NCBI GenBank assembly: GCA_900491605.1
Contig: UESW01004556.1
Coordinates: forward strand, 835,549-899,548
Length of the DNA stretch: 64,000 nucleotides
Reading direction: 5' to 3'
Origin: Calamus simplicifolius
Lineage: Eukaryota; Streptophyta; Magnoliopsida; Arecales; Arecaceae
Under the pieces are notes generated by a model. It saw nothing but the letters and a program-made list of their open reading frames with translations. It was not told the DNA's origin and ran no database searches. Below, one piece after another: positions 1-11,607 of the stretch. A program made the position numbers and the translations under genes. Positions within the stretch are counted from its first letter, which is position 1. Each line of letters opens with the position of its first letter.

Positions 1-159
1 CTGGGGGATACCCAACATCGACGCCAATAGGGACCCTTCCTTCCATCCTTCCACGAGACCGAATGGCATTTGGGCAGCTTCTGACTGGCGACATTCCTCG
101 GTGTAATAAGCTTCTAGCCGAGGAGAATCTTCACCGTGCCGGTCTAATTCCCGCGAGGG

Positions 160-244
160 GTGAGCATTAGACTACTCGCCTCTCTTCTCCTCTGCTTCTC
201 TTTCTCTTCTTTTTTTTTTTTTTAACTATCCTTTGATTGTGTAG
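160..244 (+). other. Intron 1 of the gypsy-associated ORF
   Basis: 85 bp, donor GTGAGC and acceptor TTGTGTAG, with a long T-rich tract (about 210-233) before the acceptor. The junction interrupts a Gly codon (phase 1) and restores the frame that starts MAPTLHKLK at 247. Confidence 0.6.
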
Positions 245-1010
245 GGATGGCGCCGACGCTGCATAAGCTTAAACAGGTGGCTGCCAGAAGAGGAAGGCTG
301 CCGGGACTGCACCTCCTGCCGAAGGAAGGGCCGCCGCTAAAGTTCCCTGGAGGGCCGATGCTGGGAGGGTTGGCGCTAGGGAGACCGACGCTAGGGAGGT
401 CGACACCGGAGGGGCTAAAGTCGTGAAGCCCCTTCGTGCCAAGGTCTTGAAGAAGGGTGGCCCCAAAAGGGCCGACGCTGAGGAGGTCAAGGCCCAGAGG
501 GCCAAAACAGTGGAATCCTTGCGCGTAAGCGAGGCGGCTCAAATCCAAGCCGACAAACCCATCACGGCAGACGCGGCGAAGGCCGAGGCCGGTGAGGTGG
601 AATGGAACCCACCGGAGGGAGAATCTCCAGCTTCGGCTCCTCCGATTATCTTGCTTGACTTATCTCCCGAGGGGGAGACGTCGTCTCCCACGTTCAAAGA
701 GATGGACAAAACTTCGGCAGCAATAGTGGCGACTCCAATCGCTGCCCTGCCCCCCGCGGGGGCGATAGCCGAAGCGCCTCAGCCAACGAAAGAGCCGGAG
801 GTGGCAGGCTCAGAGGCGGAATCAGCCTCTATAGGGCCGACGTCCAGGGAAGAGAGGGGTGTCGATCCTTCCTTCCAGTCGCTACTGGCAAACCACGGCC
901 GTTGGGCTGCACGGATCATAGAGGAAGCCTCGGTGGATGAGGTGCAAGAATACCTCCGAGGTCAAGGGTGTGTTGCCTTTTTTCATGAAGCCTCGGTGGC
1001 GCATCTCTGG

Positions 1011-1084
1011 GTGAGTTTTTGTGCCATTATTGTCCTTTTCCTTCCCCTCTTTTTCTTTCTTTATATCTGGATATTTTTTTCCAG
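1011..1084 (+). other. Intron 2 of the gypsy-associated ORF
   Basis: 74 bp, donor GTGAGTTTTT and acceptor TTTTTTTCCAG, with a C/T-rich interior. Splicing joins ...VAHLW directly to ALNSLVALK in frame (phase 0). Confidence 0.65.
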
Positions 1085-1834
1085 GCCTTGAATTCTCTTG
1101 TCGCCCTTAAAAACCTCTGGACTCTGAGCGACACCGCCATTGAACAAGCACGGGAGGAGATGGTCTCCCTCCAAGTCAAAGCAGAGAAGGCGGCAATGGC
1201 TCTAGAGGATACTCGGGCCACCCTGAAGGGTGAGATCGAGGTTACTCGGCTTAGAGCCGAAAAGGCTGAATATGCGCTGGAGGTTGCTCAGCGCCGTGCC
1301 ACCAATGAGCTGGACAATGCTCAGGTGGCAGAGGAAAAACAAAGAGCGGCTGAGGAGAAGCTGGGGGCGGCAGAACTGGAGGTATGTGTTTTAAAGACTC
1401 AACTGAGTTCTGCCTCCGCTGAGACCAATGCGGCCAAGGAAGCCACCCGCCAATACGCAACTAAAATTGCGGAGCTGGAGGCGTCAGTGGCGGAGGCCCA
1501 GAGGAGGGCCATCGAGGCTGAAAAGAAAGGGGCCGATGCCGTAGAAGATTATAAGAAATCCGAAGCCTTCGACAATGAGGTAGCCGAGTCAGCGGCGCTA
1601 GCTTATGACGCCGGCTTCCAAGACTGTAAAGATAAAATCCAGGAGCTTTACGACCTGGCCGAATCACATATGATGAACGTCGAGCAGGCTAGGATCACCG
1701 TGTGCGCAGAGAGACCGCCGTCTTCCTCCTGGAGCCTACAAAAAGTCCCGGACTGGTGGTTCCGGCGGGGACCCTCCGACGTCCAAGTTAGTGAGTCGTC
1801 GAACAGGGATATGATTTTTGTAGAATTGTTCTAG

Positions 1835-2104
1835 AGGAAGTTCCAGAGAGAGTCCCCTTGCATGGAGCACGGGTCCTCTTTTTATACCTGTTGGGGATCC
1901 CGTTTACCTCGGTCTGTTGGAACCGTCGAATCCGTCCTGTTGTGATGTTTCATCGAACGGCAAGTCATTGGACTGTTGCTGGATAAGGGCCGCTTATAGC
2001 GGTAACTGCCTATCAGGCTAACACTTGCCCGTGATTTTGGTGAGCGAGGTGCTTAGATTGCGGGGTCGGCTGTATGAAATTACATTGTGTATGTGGGAGA
2101 TACT
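1835..2104. other. Non-coding, probably LTR or UTR of the preceding gypsy element
   Basis: No ORF of note. It contains a TATA-like word (TTTTTATACC, about 1878) and follows directly on the coiled-coil ORF. I assign it to retroelement non-coding sequence by position only; no LTR partner, TSD, PBS or PPT was found in the window. Confidence 0.25.
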
Positions 2105-2540
2105 GCGGGCCGACGCTAGGGGCCGGAGTCAGAGTTCCAGCACGGGAGGTCGGCGCTGAGGACCGACGCTGGGGGCCGGCACTAGAGGCCGACGCTGGAC
2201 GTCTGTCTTTGGTGTTAACGTGTAACTTTGATGCCGACGCTAGGTGCCGGTCTTTGGTGCTGTTGTTGGAGGCCGACGCTGGAGGCCGACACTGGAGAAC
2301 GGCACTGGAGGCCGACGCTGGAAGCCGGCGCTGGAGGCCGACGCTGGAGGCCGACGCTGGAGGCCGGCACTGGAGGCCGACGCTGGAGGCCGGCACTGGA
2401 GGCCGACGCTGGAGATCGGCACTGGAGGCCGACGCTGGAGACCGGCACTGGAGGCCGACGCTGGAGACCGGCACTGGAGGCCGACGCTGGAGACCGGCAC
2501 TGGAGGTCAATGCTGGAGACCGGCACTGGAGGCCGACGCT
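2105..2540. repeat. 13-bp minisatellite with 26-bp two-type alternation
   Basis: The core 2268-2540 is exactly 21 units of 13 bp without an indel. Two unit types, GGAGGCCGACGCT and GGAGACCGGCACT (with variants), alternate strictly from 2346 to the end, giving a 26-bp higher-order period. Positions 2105-2267 hold degenerate outlying units. Because 13 is not a multiple of 3 and the unit lacks stop words, several frames on both strands stay open and give 13-residue repeats; I do not regard these as genes. Confidence 0.95.
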
Positions 2541-3989
2541 GGCCTTGGGTTTTATTGTCACATCATTGCTTTCGAAAACTGCGCAGAAGATAATACTATC
2601 CCGGGGAAACGACCAGCCGTATCATATGCATTACTTACCTCTCAGGTGGTCTTATGCACAGATTCATCAAATCTGCAAAGCAAGAAAGACAAATCATTAC
2701 CATCAAGAAGGATTCTTTTCATGAATTAGTTTCCAAGAAATTAAAGAATGGGTTTGAACAAAAGAAAAGAAGGGAGAAAGAAGCAAATCTGGATTAATCT
2801 CGTCGATCAAATGAAGAGAAAGACAACCCGGAGGGGAGAACTTCAGCTGTCCCACATCCGTGTCCGAATATCCCACTCTTTCATACAGGAGGGGAGGGGC
2901 CCAAGGGCCAAGGGGGGCGCGGGAAGGGGGCTAAGAGCCGGGGCCAGGGGGAGGGGGCCAAAGGCGGCCGGGGATGCGAGATCCACCGAGGGAGGGGGGG
3001 GGGGGGTGCGGGGCTGTGGCCGCAGAGGGGGCGAAGGGCTGGGGTTGGGGGGAGGTTGCCGGGGCGGCGGGAGCTGGAAGAAGACAGCGTGGTGGCACGC
3101 ACACGCCAAGCGAGTGACGGATGCCGAAATGCACGAGTTGGATGCGTTGCTACTCCCGTGGGCGCGCCACCCCTGAGTGGGTTGAGCTTAGCAAGGTGCG
3201 TGGGTTCACTACACGAGCGCAGGCCGGGCACGTCGCTGTGGCCGCAGGAGTGCCACCCGCGCATAGGCTGGGTGCGCATGCAGCAACACGCGCTGGCGGG
3301 CTGAATGCACCCGAGCGTGCGAAGGCCAGCGACTGGCGCGCGGCCGGCGCGCGCAGATGGCTGCACACGTGAGATGCGCACATGGGCTGCCGCGTGCAGG
3401 CAGCGGCATGGGCCAGCCACATGTGCATCGCTGGGCCCGCAGCCGCGTAGCAAATTCCCAAGCGCCAGTGGCAAATTGCTGGCTCGCACACGGCCAGCCC
3501 ACATGAGGTGGCCTGGCGTCGGCCGTGGCCGCACTCCCACACGAGGCGGCCCGACGTCGCTGGACCGATGCAACTTTAGAGAGACTAGCCCTCTCGTAAC
3601 TACGTACAACCCTTTTAGGTCCTGTTTAAAGTTCAACGAAGATTTTAAAATTTGGAAAATGAGACCTTTCAATTTTTTTCCCTAATGAAACTAGAACACT
3701 GTTATGTTATCCAATGACAAGTAGAAACACTACTTAGATGACTAAAATTGCTGAGATCATGCCAAAATGGTGGTTTTTTTGATACTTTGGATAATGCCTT
3801 ATTTCAAAGTTTCACTGGACATTCCGTTGAAATTTGGAACAATAAGTTTGCTAAATTTGTGCTCTAATCCTTTGCAATCTTTGCTATATAAAATAAAACT
3901 TAAGATTGGTTGGAGTTGTATACAAAAGTCTGGCTGCAGGGGAAGAGCGTGAGAGAGGCGTGCAGGCCCATGCAGTGGTGGGTGATTGG
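2541..3989. other. No supported gene; GC-rich block 2880-3560
   Basis: 2541-2880 shows nothing recognisable. 2880-3560 is strongly GC- and CpG-rich, starts G/A-rich with a 13-G run (2994-3006), and has open frames on both strands that look like composition effects (Pro/Ala/Arg-rich, no domain). 3560-3989 returns to ordinary AT-rich sequence. It may be an LTR or GC-rich transposon interior; nothing decides this. Confidence 0.4.
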
Positions 3990-4523
3990 GCGCGCGTGCG
4001 CATCTCACTGATTAGTGACGCGCACCTCATTGCTAAACTTGTTTTAGCATCGCTAATTAGCAACGCAGAGGAGTGTGTCGCTAATTAGTGATGTCGTAGC
4101 GATGCCATAAGAGTCCCTTATTAGCAACGCACTCTTGTGCGTCGCTAATTAGCGACGCCCATAGGAGAGTGCATCGCTAATTAGCTACGCATTAGCGATG
4201 CTCATAGGTGTCGCTAATCTTAAGTGCATGTCATTCGGCTCGCGCGCTAGCGATGCGCTCCTTGCGTCGTTAATTAGCGACACCCAGAGAGTCGCTAAAA
4301 TGATTATCAGCATCGCTAATTAGCGACGACGTTGTGGTGTTGCTAATTTTTGACGCTGAAATTTAGCGTCGCTATTTAGCGACTAATTAGGAACTAAGTT
4401 GCATCGCTAATAGAGTCATTGCTAATTTGTCGCTAAGTTAACGTGATATTTTTTTCATCGCTATTGTGTTGCTATTTAGCGACGCTGATTTTGGTGTTGC
4501 TAAAACCAAATATTATTGTAGTA
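3990..4523. mobile_element. CACTA (En/Spm) transposon terminus with subterminal repeats
   Basis: Dense direct and inverted copies of the word TTAGCGACGC / GCGTCGCTAA fill the segment, as in CACTA subterminal regions. The right end reads TATTATTGTAGTA, a slightly decayed version of the CACTA terminus (perfect form ends TTGTAGTG). The other terminus was not recognised, so this is probably the right end of a truncated or non-autonomous element. The same core word recurs in the CACTA element starting at 62143, suggesting related families. Confidence 0.65.
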
Positions 4524-5567
4524 TCAGCAATTACAAAGGGATTTCTAAGAAAGACTTTCACTAACATCATATATTCCAAGGGAAAAGTTTTCTTTGAAAT
4601 CCCTCGGTGAAACTCTTCACCAAGGGATTTTTGACTTTCATCAAGGGATTTTATCCCTCACTGAAAGGTTAATTTATGGTAGTAAAAGTTAGAAGTCTAA
4701 TCTCTCATAGGCACGTACCGTATCCTGAGATCATGGCACGTTGATAGAAGGTATAGGTTGTGTATGCCAGATCAAAATTTTGATTAGAAAAATAACTCAA
4801 AAGATATATGAAAGAAGAGCATGATTTTTATTACATAAAAATTAAGAACAAAAAGAAAGATAGAATATGGTTATATGCTTCATCATTCCAAGTTGATGGA
4901 ATCTAGCCATGTATTGCTACTGCCAGCATCTTCTCCATGATTTTTCTCTTCCAAGTCTAAATACAATGATCTAAATTAAAAAAAAAAAAAAAACTTTGAA
5001 GAAAACTCTTCTTGGACTGCCTGAGGTCTTCCTTTTTATAGAGCTTATCTAGAACTTTCTCCTAGTCAAAGTTGGGGTCAATCGAGCTCAAGATCATTCA
5101 GATATTGTGAGAAGACTCCTCAGCCATCCGTTCCACATCACCTGCCTTAGTTTGTACTGAAAATCATGCGAAATCATCTCTTTCTTCCTTTTGGATAAAC
5201 AAAGTTCCGATTTGAGTGTCATCTACATCATTAGACTCCAAAAATCAAGCTCTTTCCATCTACAGGCTCCTTTTCTGCAAACATCCATAAAAAGTATTAA
5301 TTCTTAATAAATTAAAAGTAATTAATATTTTTTAATATTTAAATTGGGATAATAAATAGACTTATCAATCCCATTATTATGTAAAGAGGATGACATTTCT
5401 CTAGGTTTCATCGATGGTTTTTCCTTTTGTGGGTTTTCTATGTAAAACAATCTTGATATGCTTTGCCTCTTAATTATGTGCATGCATTAGTGATGGTTTA
5501 TATTGGGTTGTTTGTTTCTATTTCTACTTTGATACTTTTGTTATTACCTTTAAATTATGGCATAACA
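4524..5567. other. AT-rich non-coding; right part possibly a decayed copia 5' LTR
   Basis: No gene seen. A 16-base A run lies near 4978. The stretch just before the PBS-like site at 5570 ends in CATAACA, as an LTR would (...CA), so part of this span may be the 5' LTR of the gag remnant that follows. No TG start or LTR partner could be set. Confidence 0.3.
4597..4630. repeat. 15-bp inverted repeat (hairpin)
   Basis: AAATCCCTCGGTGAA at 4597-4611 pairs with TTCACCAAGGGATTT at 4616-4630 with one mismatch and a 4-nt loop. Further AGGGATTT and ATCCCT words follow to about 4660, which suggests the end of another DNA transposon or MITE. Confidence 0.7.
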
Positions 5568-5569
5568 AG

Positions 5570-6140
5570 TGATATCAAAGAATTTGAAGATTTTTCATAT
5601 ATAGATTAAAGATAGATTCGAGTATTGGGAATAGAATGATGCCTCTCAAAGAGAATAATTGGATTATATGAAAATTCAAGATGCAAGACCTTTATTGTAA
5701 AGATTTGTATGCTTCCATTAAAGAAGATGAACACAAGCCCACAGATATATCCAATGATGAATGGGAATGGATGGATTGAAAAGCTATTGCTACCATTTGA
5801 TAATGATAAGATGATGTTGTATTCTATCATATGATATGTCTACCAAGTGTTTGTGAAAAGAGCTACATGATTTGTATGAAAGGAAAACTATCAGAAACAA
5901 GGCATTCTTGATCTGAATGTTGATAAATTTGAAATATAAAGATAAAGGGTCTGTGGCCAAGCATCAAAATAAGGTTCAAAGTATTATGAATCAACTTGCT
6001 ATAAAAAAGATGGTGTTGTATAATGAATTGTAAGCATTGTTGATACTTACTTTTTGATGGAGTCAGAAAACAATGGTTATTTCATTTAGCAATTTAGCAT
6101 CCAAAGGGATTTTTGACCATGAGTTATGTTAGAAGTATTT
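5570..6140 (+). pseudogene. Decayed Ty1/copia gag remnant
   Basis: A PBS-like word, TGATATCAAAGA (5570), is a worn version of the tRNA-Met site TGGTATCAGAGC. Downstream, switching frames, the plus strand reads copia gag pieces: NNWI..KFKMQDL, CKDLYASIKEDEHKPTDIS, then a segment on lengthening and joining Gag strands, and near 6065-6130 words like SNLASKG and LTMSYV. Stops and frame changes break it every few tens of codons, so it is far older than the copia elements to its right. Nothing of pol was recognised after it; element A may have landed in or beside this element. Confidence 0.6.
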
Positions 6141-6772
6141 TTTTTGGGTTATATGGGTTGTTGAAATCAGATCATACATTCGTATCAACATATTACACGG
6201 TTAATTTATATAATGTAATATCCATAAATAATATACAAGTCAAATTCGGGTCTAGATTTCTAAATTGATCAAAAAATAGGTCAGATTTGGATTGATCAAT
6301 TTGTTATTACACTCTTAAATTGGCATGACTCATTTATAACTTGACATAATTTGCTAGCACTAGCCTGGCCTATGGCTTATGTAGACTACAGGACTTTATA
6401 ACACGTGTCTTTTCAAAGTTTATATTTTACAAGTTAATTATGGTGTTTGTGCTTTAATTTTGATTGTGTTCAAACCTTTAGCCTAATGAAAATGTTAGAA
6501 CTTAAGATCTTGATTACTTATAAAGAATTAAGCAATCCAAATAATATTTTTTAACAACTTTTTTTTTGGGGAAGTCCCTACAAATTATAGATGAAGTTTA
6601 AGGATCATAAAGAAAAGGCATGATTGTGAAGTAGTCCGCCACTAATTGATAAATGCATTCATAGTTTTGTAGTTTGGCTCATAGATCGGGCAACAAATAT
6701 GGCATCATCATTATCTAGAATACATGGAAAATAGTACCTTATCCTTTCAATTCATCATAGCATGCTCACCAT
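6141..6772. other. AT-rich sequence, no feature seen
   Basis: No ORF, repeat or RNA gene recognised. It flanks the target site of element A. Confidence 0.4.
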
Positions 6773-6777
6773 GGACA
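6773..6777. repeat. Target-site duplication of element A, left copy
   Basis: GGACA, directly abutting the left LTR and matching 12485-12489. Confidence 0.9.
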
Positions 6778-7517
6778 TGAAGAGTGGATCGTCCTCTTTC
6801 TAACCTTGGAGCATAGCACGCATTCGACCAGCCCCAAGTCGTGTGGAGATGCGGAAGCGAGATGATATCCCTGCTGAAATTTCTGCAGCAGAATTTTGGA
6901 TCTTGATCTTGGTAATCTTCCCAGATTGATTAGCAACTAGGATTTTCTTTGGTTTCTTACGCCCCAAGATTGTAAGAGAGGGTCGTGGCCTCTCTTCTTC
7001 CTCACGTGAACCTTCAGATCGATCCAGAAAATCAAGAGACGTTGCCCTAGAAGAAGGTGCTGCTAGGGTTTCTTCCTTCTCCTTCTTTGAGAGAGGCGGT
7101 TCCAAGAAGATGGCTAGGGCAGAGATGGCAGCAATAAAACCCTAGAAATCTAGGGCATCTATACGTGAGAAAGAGAGAAAGACATGGATAAAAGAGAAAA
7201 GGAGAGGGATAGCTTATTCTAGGGAGAAAAGGGTTTCTTTTTCCATTCATCTCTAATCATCATCGTTACATGACTATATATAATCCGTCCCCATGACGGC
7301 CACCAAAATAAAACCAGCACCACACATGAACCGGTTCCTTATTATATGGATAATAAACCCTAAAAAACTCCCTTGGACCAACCCACACCTTGGGCCCAAA
7401 CCCAGCCCAATGATAGACTAGCCCCCTCAAGACCCAACAACCTGGGCCTTAACCCTGTGGAGCCTACAAACCTCCACCCTAGGATTTAATCTTTGAAGTA
7501 CCACACCAGGCTCTGCA
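6778..7517 (-). repeat. 3' LTR of element A
   Basis: On the minus strand it starts TGCAGAGCC and ends CTCTTCA. A TATA-like run lies at 7275-7282 (minus). Nearly identical to 11744-12484. Many differences between the copies are C/T or G/A changes, several at CpG. Confidence 0.95.
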
Positions 7518-8264
7518 ATCTCCACCTTGGTGCTTCAAAGCTGCTGAAAAATCTGCACATTCCCTCAGACCCATCAGTGTCACACATGAGAGAAAGCTAT
7601 CCCATGGAAGAGTCTTCGTAAGTGCATCTGCCTGGTTCTTCTTTGTATAAACTTTTACCAGCTCCACTTCACCTTCTTCCACCAATTCTCTGATCCTGTG
7701 ATACCTCACATCTATATTCTTTGTGCGTGCATGATAGATTGGGTTCTGAGCCAACTGCAGGGCACTCTGACTATCACTGTGTAACAATACTGTACCCTGC
7801 TTCACCCCCATTTCCATGATGAGTCTCTTCAACCAAAGAGCCTCCTTGGCAGCCTCTGTAATCCCTATATACTCAGCTTCTGTTGTAGACAAAGCTGTAA
7901 TAGGTTGAAGGATTGATCTCCAAGAAATTAATCCACCATACATGCTGAACACATACCCTGTGGTAGACCTTCTTGTATCCAAATCACCTGCAAAATTTAC
8001 ATCCACAAATCCTTCCAATGGACCTAATGACTTACTTGGGATATTAGATTTCTCCTTAGATCCATCTTGCTGCCCAAAAATTAGACCAAGTCCACGAGTT
8101 CCCTGAAAGTTCCTCAAAATCCACTTGAGTGCCTTCCAGTGCTCCTTCCCTGGGTTCGCCATGAATCTGCTCACCTGGCTCACTGCATATGCTATGTCAG
8201 GCCTGCAACACACCATAGCATACATAATGCTGCCCACGGCACTGGCATATGGAACTCTCTCCAT
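7479..8264 (-). pseudogene. pol: Element A RNase H domain
   Basis: Open for about 260 codons: YASAVGSIMYAMVCCRPDIA, the RNase H core with FVDVNFAGDLDTRRSTTGYV, ALSTTEAEYIGITEAAKEA and the C-terminal ADALTKTLPWDSF. The end runs about 40 bp into the 3' LTR, as in many copia elements. Upstream continuity is lost at a TAG near 8286 (NP*TDEEKEY), apparently a Lys codon changed by one base. RNase H would remove template RNA during cDNA synthesis. Confidence 0.85.
7518..7530 (-). other. Polypurine tract of element A
   Basis: On the minus strand CCAAGGTGGAGAT immediately precedes the 3' LTR; it is the usual plus-strand DNA primer of this copia group. Confidence 0.85.
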
Positions 8265-8285
8265 ATACTCTTTCTCTTCATCTGT

Positions 8286-9295
8286 CTAGGGGTTCTGTAA
8301 CTTAGAAAGAGACATGTGACTAGCCAAAGGTGTTCCAACTGGTTTGGCCTTATCCATCCCAAACCTCTCTAACACCTTGTGAATATATCCACCCAATGAC
8401 AAGTGTAGAATTCCCTTGGTTCTATCTCTGTAAATTTCCATCCCAAGTATCTTCCTAGCTGACCCCAAATCCTTCATTTCAAATTATGTTGATAATGCAT
8501 ATTTCAGTCCATCACTGCTTCAACACTCCTGCTGGCAATGAGCATATCATCCACATACAGAAGGAGATACAGTGCATCATCCTCATCCACATCTTTCACA
8601 TAGACACAAGTATCATGTTCACATCTAGAAAATCTAAGGCCCAAAATAAAAGTGTCAAACCTTTTGTACCATTGATGAGGTGACTACTTCAAACCATAGA
8701 GCGATTTCTTTAGTAGACACACTTTTTCTTCCAATCCAGATTCCTTGAAACCCTCTGGTTGCTTCATGTATATCCTCTCCTCTAGACTCCCATGTAAGAA
8801 AGCCGTCTTCACATCTATATGCTACAACTCTATACCATGTTGTGCTATGAGAGATAACAACACACGAATTGAAGCATGACGTACCACTGGAGAGAATACC
8901 TCTGTGTAGTCCACTCCCTCTCTCTGTGAGAACCCCTTAGCAACAAGCCTTGCTTTGTATCTGACTCCACCTTGCTCTGAAGGTGCCTCCTTCTTTGTGA
9001 ACACCCATTTTGAACCAATGGCCCGAGCATCTCTAGATAGATCCACTAGCTGTCATGTCTTATTCTTTTCCAGGGACTCCATCTCCTCCATCATGGCCTG
9101 CATCCATGAGTCTCTTTCTGAACTTTTCATGGCTTCTTGGAAGGTCTCTGGATCTTTATTTGCAGTGATTAGAGCATAGGAAATCATATCATCAATGCGA
9201 TACCGAGCAGGTTTGATGATGGTACGCTTTGTCTTGTGTAGTGCCACACCCCTTTGATCATCTCTCAAAGCTGAAGTGTGTGACTCCACCTGCAC
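8286..9295 (-). pseudogene. pol: Element A reverse transcriptase, broken
   Basis: Copia reverse transcriptase segments run leftward: SYALITANKDPETFQEAM and MEEMESLEKN; a TGA near 9053 where Trp is expected; then GSKWVFTKKEAP and YKARLVAKGFSQREGVDYT. The core between 8480 and 8820 is split by frame changes and stops but still shows LYLLLYVDDMLIA (YVDD, near 8550-8580) and then MKDLGSARKILGMEI. It would copy element RNA into DNA. Several independent lesions show this copy is inactive. Confidence 0.85.
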
Positions 9296-9344
9296 CTCCG
9301 GATTGATGGCTCTTCTGGCTGATCCTTTACATTTATTGGAACAT

Positions 9345-10606
9345 TCATACCAAACTCCACCTCAAAAAAGCATGTTTTGAAGTAGAAGTAGAAGGTACAT
9401 CATCTGTCAGCCAATACTGTCCACTACTGTCCTGTTCAGCCTTTTCAGCTCCATCTGCAATCTCTGACCTCTTCAAGATGCTCTTCTCATCAAAAATAAT
9501 ATCTCTACTGATGATACACTTCTGTGAATCTGACTCCATAGAAAATAGCCTTTAACTCCCTGTGGATACCCGATGAAGATCAGCCTTTGTGATTTTGGGT
9601 CCAGCTTGCTTCTTTCAGCTGCCTCCACATGTGCATAGGCTGGGCAACCAAAAATCCTTAGGTGTCCAAGCTCCACCTTCTTCCCACTCTAGATCTCCTC
9701 TGTAATGCCTCCATCAAGTTTTCTATTAGGGGACCTGTTAACAAGAAAACCAGAGAACATAATTGCATCACCCCAAAAGACCTTGGGCAGTGATGCCTGT
9801 AGCCTCAAACTCCTAGCCTTCTCTGTCAATGTACGATTCATCCTCTCTGCCACACCATTCTGCTGGGGAGTCATCCTCACTGTGTAATGGAATTGGATCC
9901 CATTTTTCTCACAGTAGCTTCTGAATTCATTGCTTGTATACTCCCCTCCATTGTCAGATCTCAAACACTTCACTGGTTTTCCTGTCTCCTTTTCAACACC
10001 AACTCTCCAAGCTTTAAACCGAGAAAATACCTCTAATTTTTCTCTTATCAGATATACCCATACCTTCCTGGAGTAGTCATCAATGAAGGTCAAAAAATAC
10101 TTAGCCCCACCTCTGGCTGACACAGGGGCCGGTCCCCATACATCTGAGTGAACTAGTTCCAGAATACCTTCACTCTGCTTGGAACTGCTGGCAAATCTCA
10201 CCCTATATTGTTTGCCATAAATACAGGGCTCACAGATGTCATTGTCCTCCTTCTTAAGTACTGGAATCAAACCTCTTTTACTAAGTTCTATAAGCCCTTT
10301 ATCACTCATGTGTCCCATTCGATAGTGCCACAGTTTATAGACCAACTGTTATTCCTGTGCCGCTGCTAGCACCTCTGAACCATCTATGGCCACTGAGCCT
10401 TCCATCTGATAGAGATTATTTTCCAACCTTCTCCCTTTCATCACCACTAATGCACCCTTGGTTATCCTCAAACATCCACTCCCCGGCTGGCTTCCAAAAG
10501 CATACCCATGCTTCTCCAGGTAGCCCAAAGAAATTAGATTCTTCTTCAACTCCGAGACATGTTTGACCTTGGTCAAAGTCCTTATAACCCCATCATACAT
10601 CCTCAC
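9345..10606 (-). pseudogene. pol: Element A integrase region, broken
   Basis: After a one-base frame change near 10607 the minus strand reads the pre-integrase segment (KHVSELKKNLISLGYLEKHG), then a stop near 10349. The integrase follows with its zinc-binding H..H (WHYRMGH) and CEPC motif and the catalytic core: HSDVWGP, FIDDYSRKVWVY, CLRSDNGGEY and MTPQQNGVAERMNRTL. A TAG near 9689 sits where Trp is expected (EI*SGKKVELGHLRIFG), and another frame change lies near 9475. Integrase would join the cDNA to the host chromosome; this copy could not make a complete enzyme. Confidence 0.85.
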
Positions 10607-10608
10607 CC

Positions 10609-11607
10609 TTATGCTTCCAACTCCAGCAACCTTACAAGGATGATTATCACCAAGGCATACACTCCCTCATCAGATTCTTCATAAGTTGCAAACCACTCCC
10701 TATGCGAAGTATAATGGTGAGAACAGGCTGAGTCAAGTGTCCAACAACTATCACACTTCTTGGTCCCATCTAAAACTACCAGTACATCATCTTCACTGTC
10801 TTCAGATGAATTTGCACCACCATTGCTGGTTGAACCTCCCTTGGAAATGCCCTTCCCCTTCTTATTTTTTAAAAGTGGGCAATTTCTCTTCAGGTGACCA
10901 ATCTGATGACACTTGTAACACTTCCATGCTTTCTGCTTGCCCCAAGACTTAGATCTGCCTTTGGACTTGCCTCTAACCTTTTCCCAAGGTCTTCCTTGCC
11001 TCTCATTCACAACAAGTACCTCTGTGTTAGAGTTTTCCATGCGAATCTTTTCTCTTTGCTAGTTTGATCTCAGCACCCCTACAACCTCTTCATAATTCAG
11101 GGTCTCCTTCCCATACACCAAGGTTGTAATCAGACCATCATAGGAACTGGGTAGTGAACACAACAGGATGAGGGTCTTGTCTTCTTCATCAATTTTCACA
11201 TCAAGGCTCATCACCTCTGAGCACACTTGATTGAATTTCTGAATATGGGCCACAAGATCTCCTCCCTCAGGCATTCTCAAGCTGTACAACTGTTTCTTCA
11301 ACCACAACTTGTTTGTCATGCTCTTTCCCATGTAAGTGTTCTCTAAAGTTTCCCAGAGCCCCCTTGCCGTGGTCTGCGTGCAAATCTCCGGCAAAACTTG
11401 ATCAGCCAAGCACATCCTAATTGTGCTAAATGCAATCTCCTCTAACTCCTCCCAATCCTCACGACTTACATTATCCGGTCTTTGTTTCACCAAGACCTTA
11501 TAAATCCTTTGCTGTACCAATAAATCGTTCACCCTTTGCTGCCATAGGGTGAAGTTTCCCTTGCCATTATACTTTTCAAAATCAAATTTAAAGCTACTAG
11601 ATGCCAT
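10609..11607 (-). pseudogene. gag: Element A gag (capsid/nucleocapsid), premature stop
   Basis: Starts at the ATG at 11607 (MASSSFKFDFEKYNGKGNF), typical of copia Gag; the upstream in-frame codons are leader. The capsid part includes the GLWETLENTYMGKS and LLCSLPSSYDGL segments. A TAG near 11059 replaces an expected Glu after VGVLRSN; the same frame then continues through a basic linker to one zinc knuckle, CYKCHQIGHLKRNC (10879-10920), and the protease region with WTLDSACSHHYTS near 10730. Gag would form the particle that packages the element RNA. The DSA instead of DSG protease triad also occurs in element B, so I take it as a clade feature rather than damage. Confidence 0.85.

Larger units (their letters stand above)
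3..1834 (+). pseudogene. Ty3/gypsy-associated spliced coiled-coil ORF (Transposase_28-like), frameshifted
   Basis: Three coding blocks, 3-159, 245-1010 and 1085-1834, join across two GT-AG introns, and both joins keep the reading frame (phase 1, then phase 0). Block 1 is the tail of a conserved N-terminal domain and contains RMAFGQLLTGDIPR. Block 2 opens with ATG at 247, is rich in Ala, Glu and Pro, and changes frame by one base at about 288-297, so the copy is broken. Block 3 is an Ala/Glu/Lys coiled coil of roughly 180 residues ending in EDYKKSEAFDNEVAESAA, a signature I associate with the plant 'putative gypsy type transposon' family. After about 1700 the frame stays open but no longer resembles that family and probably runs into LTR sequence. 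The N-terminus lies outside the window. The molecular role of this family is not established. Element membership is inferred, since no gypsy pol is visible nearby. Confidence 0.6.

Noticed and set aside
2013..2729. Long open frames on both strands over the minisatellite (Trp/Arg- or Ser/Pro-rich)
   Set aside because: They follow automatically from a stop-free 13-bp unit and appear in several frames at once; no start context or domain.
2748..3685. Overlapping ORFs up to 263 codons in the GC-rich block
   Set aside because: Open in several frames on both strands, biased composition, no domain or conserved motif.
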